DNA from: Crossaster papposus
Lineage: Eukaryota; Echinodermata; Asteroidea; Velatida; Solasteridae
Direction: 5' to 3'
NCBI GenBank assembly: GCA_037893245.1
Contig: JBAIAA010000313.1
Coordinates: forward strand, 866,001 to 930,000
DNA: 64,000 nucleotides
Below the pieces are notes generated by a model, which saw only the letters and a program-made list of their open reading frames with translations, was not told the DNA's origin and ran no database searches. Below are positions 10,584 through 22,100 of this stretch, in pieces. The position numbers and the translations under genes were made by a program. Position 1 is the stretch's first letter; each line of letters opens with the position of its first letter.

Positions 10584-12955
10584 GAGCGCTCGTCTGTAAA
10601 TATCGACCAAGTCGCGAAATCCAAATTTTTTCGAAATCCTCCAAACTTTGCCAAATTGTTACCCTAGTGGATAGATAAGCACTGTGTAAATTTAACTTCG
10701 ACCCGATAAATATTTTAGGAGAACGAGGACCTAGTTGAATTATCCGACTGACTGCCGCTTCTGAGGCAAATTTTAGGCCATTCTACCACACATCAAAACT
10801 CGCTAAAAATCGCGTAGTTGCGCTTGCCATTCAAAATAAAACAGGTTTCTACTTAAAGATAAGACATTCCTTGGCAGTCCGAGTGAAGTTTCAAACACGT
10901 AGGAGCAAGATAGAATATTTGACAGATTTTTAAATATTTTCAATTTTCTAACAGTTATTTCGAAGGTCAAATTTGATGGCTAATATCTCCCCGTTCGACG
11001 CGGAAATCGGCTATTTTTAAAATCCTATACGCGAGAATAGTTCTTATAGTCGGTATTTGTGAAAAAAATATTTTTGGGCCGGGCAAAATAATACCTTTGA
11101 GAAGGCTAATTACGAGCGCTGCTGGAAGTCAATTTGTGACACTTTCCAGACACCGCGTAAACCTAGTTATCTCTGTATGCACCTATTTCAAAAACTCAGT
11201 GGCTGCACTCTGGTCAAAATCTGGTGATCCATGTGTCGTAGCCCGCAGTGCATTATGGGAGCTAGTGCGTTTGTTAAATTATAGAGCAGAACGCCCGCAC
11301 CTAAAGCCCATTGGGGGTTTTGAGGTTCAAGTTTCAGCATGCTTTGAACCCAAAGACTTTTAGGTGCGGGAATTTGGATGTATTTTAACGAAAGCACTTG
11401 CTCCCACAATGCACTGAGGACTACGACATATGGATCACAAGAGTGCAAGTTCTTTGAAGTGGGCGAAACTGGAAAGTCATTGGATTCTATTTAGGTAACA
11501 ATTAGAGCAAAAATGATGCATTGTTATTCTTTTTTAGATTAGTTCTGGACTCCTGATTAGATAAATTAGATACGCTAAGGTTTTCGATTTTCAGACAATA
11601 TATTGTTCATATTTAAGAGTCTAAGGAGTTGCGAAGCTCACGGCATGGTTATTTCCTAAGGAAAATTCTATTCGAGTACAATCATAAGTATGAATAGTTT
11701 ATCTAGAGTCGAGTATGTGAACTAGCAGCGTGCGCTTGGTTTGTACAAGTCCAACCGTTGGGCTTAGGGACGGACCATTTGACATCTGAGAGGGGGAGGT
11801 GGGGGTTGGAAGATTAAAAAAAAAAATCCTGCAGAGCAAATTTGCTACAAAATCCTCTGTATTTTTACGAAAAAGATCTTAAAACATTTTTTAGAGAAAC
11901 ACCCCCCCCCCCCCACCCACCCACCTTAAAAAATCAAATGATTGGTCACGCTTTCCACTTGTCACATATTGTCATTTTACCTCCTGGTTTTGCTCGGTCT
12001 GCCGCGCATGTTTTGTATAGCCTTAGTTTCTGTTTTAGCTGCCTCGAAACAAGATGGAAACAGAATATATTGCCTTTGAAGCACTATTTAAACTGAAAGT
12101 GGTCCAGAAATTTCAAGCACGAGCCAGTATTGATGGAAATTTCAGCCTGTTCGCGCCGAGTTTGCATGATTTGATGTTGTTTGCCCTGTCATTGACTGTC
12201 ATAGGAGTCGTTAGATGGACAAATTCCTGTACAATTTTCAGCTGGAAACTCATATCGACGAGGACTACTCAAATTGTAAGTTATACAGAGCCACAATAAA
12301 TGTGTTTTGATTGATTTGGTTGTGATTTTTGGTGCAAGTATTCGCTTTCTGGTGATTTTCAGCGTCACGAGTACGTGATCGCCGGTGTCTGGAAAGTGTC
12401 ACAAATTGACTTCCAGCAGCGCTCGTAATTAGCCTTCCTCAAAGGTATTATTTTGCCCGGCCCAAAAATATTTTTTTCACAAATACCGACTATAAGAACT
12501 ATTCTCGCGTATAGGATTTTAAAAATAGCCGATTTCCGCGTCGAACGGGGAGATATTAGCCATCAAATTTGACCTTCGAAATAACTGTTAGAAAATTGAA
12601 AATATTTAAAAATCTGTCAAATATTCTATCTTGCTCCTACGTGTTTGAAACTCCACTCGGACTGCCAAGGAATGTCTTATCTTTAAGTAGAAACCTGTTT
12701 TATTTTGAATGGCAAGCGCAACTACGCGATTTTTAGCGAGTTTTGATGTGTGGTAGAATGGCCTAAAATTTGCCTCAGAAGCGGCAGTCAGTCGGATAAT
12801 TCAACTAGGTCCTCGTTCTCCTAAAATATTTATCGGATCGAAGTTAAATTTACACAGTGCTTATTTATCCACTAGGGTAACAATTTGGCAAAGTTTGGAG
12901 GATTTCGAAAAAATTTGGATTTTGCGACTTGGTCGATATTTACAGACGAGCGCTC
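10584..12955. mobile_element. 2.4-kb element with 572-bp terminal inverted repeats and TTAA duplication
   Basis: Left arm 10584-11155 and right arm 12383-12955 are near-identical complements; I see only a few substitutions and one 1-bp indel. The ends are GAGCGCTCGTCTG and its complement, flanked by TTAA at 10580-10583 and 12956-12959. The 1.2-kb core holds a second foldback (11217-11440, around 'cagtgcattatggga') and an 82-codon frame at 12054-12299. No transposase is recognised, so it is probably non-autonomous. The close match of the arms suggests recent activity or gene conversion. Confidence 0.88.
12054..12299 (+). CDS. Unidentified reading frame inside the large TTAA element
   Basis: The frame starts METEYIAFEAL in a good context (AAG before ATG, G at +4). 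It includes a hydrophobic stretch (LMLFALSLTVIGVV) and reaches a strong donor-like site, CAAATT|GTAAGT, near 12270. It could be a captured host exon or chance. I do not recognise the protein, and no partner exon was found. Confidence 0.18.
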   Translation: METEYIAFEALFKLKVVQKFQARASIDGNFSLFAPSLHDLMLFALSLTVIGVVRWTNSCTIFSWKLISTRTTQIVSYTEPQ

Positions 12956-12959
12956 TTAA

Positions 12960-13374
12960 AACAATAGGAGCAACGATGCGTGCCGGGCTCCGGACGAGGT
13001 CAATCGGGGGCGCTGTTCACATAGCAACCGTTCTTCTAGTCTGATCCCAATTTCATGGCTCTGTTAACCACAAAATTCCTCGCTTACGGTCACCATTTTC
13101 CGCTAACCGCGCTAGCAGAACATTTATGTGCTTTAAGCACAGAATCCTTAGTTACGGGTTGTACGCATGCTCAGAGACCAAAATTCCTCGCTAACGCGTG
13201 AAATACGTTTACCGTAGGCACCGAATTTTCTGCTATAGTAAGCAAGGATTTTTCGCTAACGGTAAGCAGAGCAAAGAAATTGGGCCCTGGTTAGAACTGA
13301 ATGAGTTTCCTAACGACTTTCTTCAACATTCCTTTCCCTCGTTCTTCACATCAAATAAAACGGGTATTTTGCCG
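12960..13374. other. No feature recognised
   Basis: Unique-looking DNA with a few 'attcctcgctaacg' variants (13075-13260) that may be a decayed tandem repeat. Confidence 0.35.
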
Positions 13375-13850
13375 TGGCGCTTTTGCTTTTGCCGTGACCC
13401 TTTTGGTTTTGCCGTAGCGCTTTTGTTTTTGCCGTGATTGTTTTGCTTTTGCCGTGACCTTTTTGCTTTTGCCATGACCTTTTTGCTTTTGCCTTGATTT
13501 TTTTGCTTTTGCCGTGACCTTTTTGTTTTTGCCATGACCTTTTTGCTTTTGCCGCGGCGCTTTTGCTTTTGCCGTTAACTTTTTGCTTTTGCCGGGAAAT
13601 GTTTTGCTTTTTTCGTGACTTTTTTGCTTTGCCGTGGGGCTTTTGCTTTTGCCGTTAACGTTTTGCTTTTACCGGGAAATGTTTTGCTTTTTCCGTGACC
13701 TTTTTGCTTTTTCCGTGACCTTTTTTGCTTTTGCCGTGACCTTTTTGCTTTTGCTGCGGCGCTTTTGCTTGTGCCGTGATGTTTTTGCTTTTGCACGGCA
13801 AAAGCAAAACGGTCACGGCAAAAGCAAAAGATTTGCCGCGGCGCTTTTAA
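13375..13850. repeat. 20-bp minisatellite TTTTGCTTTTGCCGTGACCT
   Basis: About 22 units of TTTTGCTTTTGCCGTGACCT with substitutions at GCCGTGACC. Near 13790 the array flips to its complement (ACGGCAAAAGCAAAA) for two units, then returns. The Lys/Gln-rich frames on the minus strand are by-products. Confidence 0.9.
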
Positions 13851-14596
13851 TTCTGCCATGACAGTTGTGCCTGCAACTACGAGACAATAATTATTTCCCA
13901 CTAGCAACAAAAACAAACACTTCAAGCCACTTGGTTTTCGTATAGTGCAGCAACATATATCCACTTTATTGTACTAAAATATCATCAAACAGTGTGTTTT
14001 TTTCAAATAAATTTGAATTATGGGAAAGATTGTGGCTAAATAAATGCATACAATTTACAAATTGCAGTAATATAAACACAATAATGTTTTCATTAAAACT
14101 GTGAACGACCATTTCAATATTTTTTAAAGAAAATTGTACACGGTAACCAGATTAAAAATTGTACATTTATAGTAAAAGTATGTACCAAGCGAAACGAACT
14201 GAGTACAGTTGTATTTACATATTCACATAATATACATTATAATATTCCACTGTTAAAATATAGTCATGAAGAGATATATACTTTGCACAAAACTAGACTT
14301 GGGTCCACAAAGAACAATTTCTGATACTTGAGACGGATGTTACGGTAGAACATTTTGCTGAGAGAATTGACAAATGTCCCTACTAAACTTGCCGTTTAAC
14401 TTTTCGCTGTGTACCTATATATTTCACTGACCTTAATGTTTATACCATGGTATTGCGGCTGGGATCAGAGGTCAATTTCACAGAGCTGCTTATAATGAGC
14501 GCACAAGTTGATTAGCACCAAAACAAACTTGCTTAGTAAACCCAGCTTACCAGCCATAGCTTCGTGATGTACACTGTTTGTTATTGGCATTTAGCT
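13851..14596. other. No feature recognised
   Basis: AT-rich DNA between the minisatellite and the first GGGGCCAATTTCAT MITE. Confidence 0.4.
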
Positions 14597-14840
14597 GGGG
14601 CCAATTTCATAAAACATGTAAGCACAAAAACGTGCTTAGCATGAAAATTATTCCTTGCCAAAAACAGGGTTACAAACCATTTTTGTAGGTGTTGTTTATT
14701 GTTTATGACTGGTATTTAGCTGGTTTTTGCTTTAGCATGAAAAGCACATGGTGGTTTTTTTTGATAACCTGTTTTTATTGAGCAAGACCTTTTGGTGCTC
14801 GGCATAATTTTGTGCTTACATGTTTTATAAAATTGGCCCC
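14597..14840. mobile_element. GGGGCCAATTTCAT MITE, complete copy 1
   Basis: The ends GGGGCCAATTTCATAAAACA and its complement pair, with 'gtgcttagcatgaaa' within. It is about 245 bp, nearly fully palindromic and non-coding. Confidence 0.8.
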
Positions 14841-14949
14841 TGTTGTCGGCTTGGTATATTACAATCACATTAAATGTTGGCGCCTAACCTGATTTACCAA
14901 GCAAGCGTTTTTGTGCTTAATCAAATGGTTGTGCTTGTTATTATTAATT

Positions 14950-16130
14950 AGGGAATAACAGTGCGAGGCCCCGTTTATTACTAAGGGAATAAATGTGTGT
15001 TCGAGAGGTTTTAATCACTCTGTTTAATACCGCTTGGAGTCTGGGTGCTGATAATTACCCGAGACGAAGGCGAGGGTAATTATCAGCACCCAGACTCCAA
15101 GCGGTATTAAACAGAGTGATTAATACCGACCGAACACACATTTATTCCCATTCATAAATAATTGTTTTGTAAAATTCAGCCCCAAAAGCCCCGAAAATCC
15201 AGGAAAATTGTCGCAAGTAAATTTCGGTGTTTCGCCATTCTGTCTGTGTTAAATGACATGTTTCCGCCTCTGTCGCTCTCTACACAATACATGCAATAAA
15301 GCGTATTTACTGTGAACCAGACTATTACTGCCATTGGCAACCTCGTTCCCAAGGTGTCGAGCTGTACGCGGCCAACACTACCCGCTCTTATTATTGGAGA
15401 CGAGGTACGGTTCAGGGTTGGAAATAAAGTGAGCCCTGGGGACGGAATGTTGTTTCCAGTTGGGTTTAAACACTTCCAGCCATGTCTTTATCGTCCCTTT
15501 AATACCGGCCACGTGACGGGCTCTCGACCAATAGGAATGCCTAAACTTTCCCAGGTATTTATGAATGCGTGATAATGACCGGGTTGGGAGATGACCGCTG
15601 GTAATGGACCGAGACGAAGGCGAAGTCAACATTTTGTGACTTTTCTTTCGGCGATATTTCAAGTGTTTTGTTTCCATGTTCAGGGGCCATATTTGAGCGT
15701 ATGCATGGTACCCTGTCTCTTCAATATGTGTTGTTGTTATTACCCATACTTTGAGACCAGACTAGCTGACTACTGATGCCCACCGTGCATAGCAACGCGC
15801 TAGCGTTGACAGACGACACGCGCATTTTGACAAATGCCGTGCGTACGGTATAGATACATGTACAAGGCTTCTACGCGTACATTTTATATGGCGCGCAGTA
15901 TTAAGATTTGACGGGTCCTTGTTACAGGTTACCGTAGGACTGTTGCATTCGGCCAATCATCGGCTTACATGATGCTTGATTAATGCTGGTTCAGGGGACA
16001 TTAATTCGCTTCTTCTTGGAAGTCGGTCATTACCACAAAATAATTCCCTCCACGTGATCGAGTCTCGACCAATCAGAAGCCATCAACTCTCCTCCTAGGT
16101 ATTTATTAAAAAGCTATAATGAAACTAGCC
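14950..16130. repeat. Composite region with long hairpin and dispersed CACGTGATCGAGTCTCGACC repeat
   Basis: 'gggaataaatgtgtgttcg' at 14994 pairs with its complement near 15145, enclosing the perfect hairpin 15012-15124. 'cacgtgacgggctctcgacc' at 15510 and 'cacgtgatcgagtctcgacc' at 16051 are each followed by '(t)cctaggtatttatta'-like text; a third copy is at 40810. These look like members of one old repeat. The frame at 15312-15572 lies in this repeat and is not supported as a gene. Confidence 0.55.
15012..15124. repeat. Perfect 50-bp inverted repeat with 13-nt loop
   Basis: Arms 15012-15061 and 15075-15124 are exact complements over 50 bp; the loop is GAGACGAAGGCGA. Confidence 0.92.
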
Positions 16131-16454
16131 CCATGTTTACATTCAAGTTAAAGAACGGGAACTCTACGAGGTAGCAAAATAAGTTAAACAATGTGCAAGC
16201 CTTTCCTCGTGACCAACTCCTTTTCATAGTGACATTCTTTCAATAAACACGATAACCTTTTATTGTTTTATTAAACCAAATCGTGTTTTGCCACTGAAGA
16301 ACATTATAGTCTGAACCACTCTCTTGACAAGTGATGGACTTCATTGTCATTGGCTATACAAGGCTGTAGAAAAAAAATACCGTTTTTGTTTTGGCGTTAT
16401 AGAGACACAGTTCAGTTTACATTCAGCCTCTAAATACTATCACGTTTAATTACC

Positions 16455-16701
16455 AGGGGCTAATATCACGGAGCTGCTAAGCACACAAATTGGCTTAGCA
16501 CAAAAAAGTCTTGCTCATTAAAAACAGGTTACCAGCCAAAATTATACGTGTTTTTCATGCTAAGCAAAAAAACAGTTGAGTATCAATCAAAAACAGTAAA
16601 GATCACGTGAAAATTTGGTCTGTAACCTTGTTTTTGCCAAGGACACATTTTCATGCTAAGCAAATTTGTTGTGCTTAGCAGCTCCGTGAAATTGGCCCCT
16701 G
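16455..16701. mobile_element. GGGGCCAATTTCAT MITE, copy 2
   Basis: The ends AGGGGCTAATATCACGGAGC and the complement of GCTCCGTGAAATTGGCCCCT pair, with 'gcttagcac' and 'catgctaagca' within. Confidence 0.8.
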
Positions 16702-16956
16702 GTGTGAACATGAGCCAGGTTTTTTGACGTTTCTATTAAAAAACACACCACATTTAAATAACAGAACAATACTGACCGCTGGTCATTACGTTGTCCTTGG
16801 GCAAGCTACTTAATCCCACTTGCCTCTCTCTTTTAGCCGGAGAGTAACCTGCGATGGACTATCCCATCCAGAGGCAATATAAATATTCTCAGTCGTTTCA
16901 TGCTAGAAAAACCGGGAGGATTTATTTTTTACTACGTACATATAATTTTGACTTAA

Positions 16957-17347
16957 AGGGATCGTATACGTTTGGTAAGTACTCCAAATATGTATGGCAA
17001 TACAAACTTATTTGGTAAGAAGTAGAGCAGCTTTGAATAGTATAATGCATTTTTAGAAACTGTTCACTTCGAAGTACTGCGGTTATGGAAAAAGATGTCA
17101 CTTTTTATCCCAAAAAAATTGAATCTGAGAAGCGTTTAATACTGCAGTGACGTTTCTCAGAGTGTGTATTCCAATGCAGATTATTTTTCCTGCGTGGACA
17201 AAACCGCTCCAGAATTTCGGACATATCTCAAAATCGCTACCACCTTTTGAAATGAAATTTTTACAGGTTAGTTTTATGGTATATATCTATAACTATATAG
17301 GATTGAAACAAACATTGGGTTCCAATTACCAAACGTATACGGTCCCT
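16957..17347. mobile_element. TTAA-target MITE (AGGGATCGTATACGTTTGG family), copy 1
   Basis: The ends AGGGATCGTATACGTTTGG and CCAAACGTATACGGTCCCT are flanked by TTAA at 16953-16956 and 17348-17351. The second copy is at 57317-57703 in the other orientation. No transposase. Confidence 0.85.
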
Positions 17348-17351
17348 TTAA

Positions 17352-18677
17352 ACCACACGGTGTCGTGACAGGTGTTTTTCACCAATACATTACCTAATAT
17401 TTATTTTTAACGGGCGCAACGTATAGAACGAACCAGAGAATAACACAGGCCTGTTTTATTCGTAGCATTCTTTTTGACACAATGCTGCGACATGCAGCTC
17501 AAACAATTACTCCCGCCTTCTGTGTTTACCTCCGGGTAATTTTGTCAGAGGAATGTTTGATGTGTGTTACCACGCGACCAGTCAACAAATTTGCTCAAAG
17601 GAATTGGGACACAACTATATCTAAGAATACGATAGATTGTGAAGTATACGTTATAACGCACGACGATTACATGCTAAGAAATTATAAGGGGTTAACACTG
17701 TTTAAATTGATCACAACAGAATGTAAATGAATAACTATAATGAATTTCCAGAAAGCTCAACATTTCTGCAAAATAAGATTACATAAAACATTTTTCAATT
17801 TTGAAATCAATTTGTTTTCCATTTAAAATGAGAGGAATCTTAAATTAAGGTTAGGCCCTATAATGTGTTTTTTTATGACAAGAAATACACGGTGAAACGC
17901 CCATTACCTAACGCTAAAGCCGCTCGTTGAAGTTCCTAAAAATAACCTTATGTTTAGAATTATTTAACCCACTGATAAATTATTCGATTTTCATTAAAAA
18001 CATTATTACTACAATTTCGTTACAATCATACTACTAAACAAATGATATTTCCCAGATATTTTAGATGTAGGCCTAAAGGGTGCATTTACACATTAGTGCT
18101 CTACACCGCCCTTTTACGTGAAATCCAAGATCGCAAATGGTCCTTGGCTCTGCTCTCGATCGCTTGTAAAACAGATGACCGTCGTGGGTATTGATTAAAC
18201 CGTTAACGCTTGGATCGATAATTCACGCCGACTGGACAATACTCTCCTTTTCCTCGGACAACCCCTGTACCATGACAACCATAAACTATCTTATTTTGCG
18301 AGTGAGCAATATGTTTTTCACCGCACTCTCATGTTCTTACCGTGAGAGGTTTTAGGGTAAGGTGTGACAGCATTTCGAGCTAGTAACCTTCAAGAACGTG
18401 AATCGATTAGTCCCTATTATTGTGTCACTGCCAACAGCGAAGAACGAAGTTTAAAGGTAAGCATTCCTTTAACATGTGTGCAACCTTCAAAGGTTAACAA
18501 GTACAGGAAAACAAAACCAACCTATCTCAATGTAACTCCTTTTCAGGTGCCTAAAATCTGCAATGGCAAATGGTTCCGTCTCTTGGAAGTCTACAACAAT
18601 GACCTGACCCCGGAACCGTTAGACAATAGAACATTTTAAGATTGTCTATTAATGGCTTCCCTCCATCGCACCAGTAT
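17352..18677 (-). other. 3' side of the receptor gene; no feature recognised
   Basis: This follows the receptor stop codon on the minus strand and should contain its 3' UTR, but no poly(A) signal can be chosen with confidence. The frame at 18364-18639 on the plus strand has no known motif. Confidence 0.4.
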
Positions 18678-19174
18678 TTAAGTTGTGGTTGTGATCATCT
18701 GTTGTTTTTCTGAAGCTGTTGGTTGCGTCCTCCCCCATTTACTGTCCTTGTTGTTGTTTCTGTTTCCGATCCTCGTGGTGTTGTTGGCGCTCTTGGAGGA
18801 TTGGCCGCGCACGGAGTACATGGTGGTCTTGTTGTTGGACCGCCCGTCCGAGTGACTGGTATCCATGGACTTGACCGAGGGGCGCAACCCGAGGCAGGCG
18901 CAGATCTTGTTGCAGTAGCGCACGTTGCAGGCTCCGTAGATGATCGGATTGCAGCAGGAGTTGGAGACGGCGAACAGGAACGAGATCTCGAAGACGTAGG
19001 TGGGGATGCCGTTGTCGGGGTGCCAGAGGTACAGCATGCTGAAGAAGGCGTAGGGGAACCAGTTGATGGCGAATACGGTGAAGATGGCGGTGGCCATGCG
19101 CACGGTGCGCCGCTGAGCCCGCAAGAACAGCTTGGATCGCGCCTGCCGCATCTCGGACAGAGTCTCGCTGGTTT
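18678..19174 (-). CDS. Receptor exon 3 (intracellular loop 3, TM6, TM7, tail)
   Basis: The acceptor TACTTGGCAG|AAACC completes codon 244 (Glu) and the exon runs to TAA at 18680-18678. The third loop has basic QRRTVR before TM6, as expected for a G-protein contact. The tail of about 85 residues is Ser/Thr/Asn-rich with several phosphorylation-type sites and ends in four threonines. It is GC-richer than the surrounding DNA, as are the other receptor exons. Long antisense and shifted frames over 18695-19292 are shadows. Confidence 0.9.
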
Positions 19175-22100
19175 CTGCCAAGTAAAAGTAAATGACACGA
19201 GCATTGGTACCAAAACCATCCAATTGGATAAGTCATTGCGGAAACTGTTACTGGTTATAAACAAGTTAAAATCTTCAGTGTGTCAGTGTTAATATCTCCC
19301 AGTGGCTTAACTACGGGGGGCATGCCACTCCAAGAACCCCTCCTTCCCTCCGTCGGAGGTCCGTGCCAGCGTTGACCAGCGTTGGAAATTGATACAAAAA
19401 TATCACTTTACTGAAAAATGTCAGCACACCAGATGTCATGATTTTACAGAATGCTTCAGAGTCCCTAACAGTCCAGTAAAGTTTATTTGGTCAGTTATTG
19501 TTTTGATGTTAGCAAAATGTTGTATATTCTTTTGAAGGCAACTTTCAATGACCATTCTAACAGAAAATACTCTGAAATGTTGGTGATATCATTAGCTGTA
19601 TAAACTGATACAAGGGTGTAACTACAGGGGAGGGGTATCGGGGGCAGGGGGTGGGTATCGGGGGCAGGGGGACGGGTAACGGGGGCAGGGGGACGGGTAA
19701 CGGGGGAAGAGGGACGGGTAACGGGGGCAGGGGGACGGGTAACGGGGACAGGGAAAACGGGTAACGGGGCAGGGGGACGGGTAACCGTGGGCAGAGGGAC
19801 GGGTAACGGGGGCAGAGAAAACGGGTAACGGGGGCAGGGGGAACGGGTAACGGGGGCAGGGGGACAGGTAACGGGGGCAGGGAAAACGGGTAACGGGGGC
19901 AGGGGAACGGGTAACGGGGGCAGGGGGAACGGGTAACGGGGGCAGGGGGAGCACGTTTCAGCTGCACCTCGGGTTCCCCCTATAGCTGTTTATCTCTACT
20001 AAATATAGTTACGCCGTTGGACCGATATATAAAGCGGAATCAAACACAATATTATTATTATTATTTTTAAGGAGGAGACTCTGGGATGAAGTCCATGTTT
20101 TAAACACGCCCATTCAAGTAAAGACAAAAACAAGACCTAGTGTTGAGTTGGCTGAACGCTGAACGCCGGAGAGCGGCTATAGCCGCGGCTCATTGAACCG
20201 CCTGAAATGCTGTGGCATGCAGCTGATGTGCTATGCCGTAGAACACGGCCATTGAGACAGGCATGCACGCTTGGCCCATTGTGCAGTGCTGTACTAATGC
20301 ATCTGTGCAGACATGCGTATATAATCGGCCGGTGAAGCCATAAACTTGAGTACATTTTGTCATTAGTGTCAGTGCAGTCAGTTACCTAGTCAGAGTAAGG
20401 CCGTGTCCGAAACAAGTGTCTAGAGCTACGGTCTACGTCTACAGCTACAGCTACTTCTACGTATAGGCGCTAAGACAAATGGAATTCGGACGCGGCTACG
20501 GTAGAGCCCACGGCTAGTTATTGCGCCCCCAAGCAATGCTTGAATTAGTGTTTGCAAAATTACGATATAAGAATTTACAACAGTTATCGTCTGCTAGATG
20601 TTACGCAATGTTTGTTTACAGCCAGTCGAAATACCTGATGATATTGACGTATTTGTCGATCTGTTAGTTTCAATTCAATACACTATCATTGAAAAATAAA
20701 CGAAAGTTTGCTCCAATAATTAACGTTAGTGCTGCCGCCATTTTGTTTTGCTTGAGCTAGACAACTTCTGTTACGGCTAGATGTTTGTGACGTTGTAGCC
20801 GTAGCTGTAGCTCTAGATGGCATTTCGGACAGCGCTACAAAATGGCCGACGCAGACAATAGCCGTAGCTGTAGCTCTAGACACCCGTTTCGGACACGGCC
20901 TAATAGATAGGTTTTCCTTATAGCAGTAAGCGTTGTGTGTGTTTTTTTGGTTCGGAAAATCCCACCTTTCATGACAATCTTCTGGCGCACTGTATTAAAG
21001 ATGAGACCGTAGGCTACGAACATGATGAGCAGCGGGAAGGTGAACTGGATCATGACGACAAGCGTGGTGTAGACGGCGATGTAGACGTGAGGGATGTAGG
21101 ACGCATCCACGCACTGCCAATAGTCTACGTCCGGATCGAAAGGCCAGGGCTCCAGCCGAAAGATTATCAGCTGCGGAAGAGAATTCCAAAGTTTACATTC
21201 ATTTTTATATGTTGGAATAGATAGGGAATAATACTGGAGTGATCGATAGGATGCCATTACCATTACATTTTACAATGTCGCCGCGAGGATCTTTTGATAT
21301 CTTGTACACTGGAACGCCAATAATTTCAAGTTTTCAAGTTGTTAACAATCACTTACAGATGTTTTAGTGACAGTGCACCCTCTTATCTCACTGAACTGAA
21401 ATGTCAACATTTGAATACGAATAAAATGTAATGCGATTTTTTTCTCACTATTTGCCCAAAAATCAAAATTCAATCGAGGAATCGTTTGAATAATTACATA
21501 TCATGGTCAAAAAAGTGAATTGTTGGACTAAATACCACAATTTAACATCGACTATTGTGAACACACATTTCCTCCCTTCTGATTGGTCAGTTGCTGTAGG
21601 TAAATTTCCTAATCGATACAGCACCAATGAAGTGCTAATATAAGTCCTTCCTAGGCGTTACTTTTAAATGGGCGGGGCAGTGGGGGCAGGGCGGGGTGGT
21701 TGGGGGCAGTGATTTTTCATGAAGTTAGTTGACACAAGGACCAATTTTTGGACAAATTTAAGATAGTTAGGTCCTTGTGCAGACTTACTTTATTGAACAG
21801 AGAAATGACAAATTCAAAAGGATGTCTCTTCAAATTAGCCTTTATTTTTTACTTGATCCCTCGAAGCAACAACCATGTCAAAAGTTTAGACAAAACAATA
21901 CGTTTATCGAGGTAAAACCAAACAAATATCCTATGTTTTAGATGTTTTAGATGTTTTAGATGTTTGTGTATTAAAGCACTTTGAAGTGCTAGAATAGCAC
22001 CAATTATGGTGTTGGAAATGAACGCCTCCAAGTGTTATTATAGCACTATCTTAAAACTTAAAGTGCTGAATTTATGTAGCACTTGGATAGTGCTAGGTTT

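Noticed and set aside
13323..13964. Lys/Gln/Ala-rich frames on the minus strand
   Set aside because: Products of the 20-bp minisatellite; no start context, conservation pattern or splice support.
18695..19292. Plus-strand 189-codon and shifted minus-strand frames over receptor exon 3
   Set aside because: Shadow frames of a GC-rich exon; the frame with TM6 and TM7 and correct splice phases is the coding one.
19557..19967. Proline-rich minus-strand frames
   Set aside because: Made by the 21-bp G-rich minisatellite inside receptor intron 2.
21171..21263. Upstream extension of receptor exon 2 to an ATG at 21263
   Set aside because: The extension has no receptor homology and the acceptor TTCCGCAG|CTG joins exon 1 in phase with a continuous TM4-loop 2 sequence.
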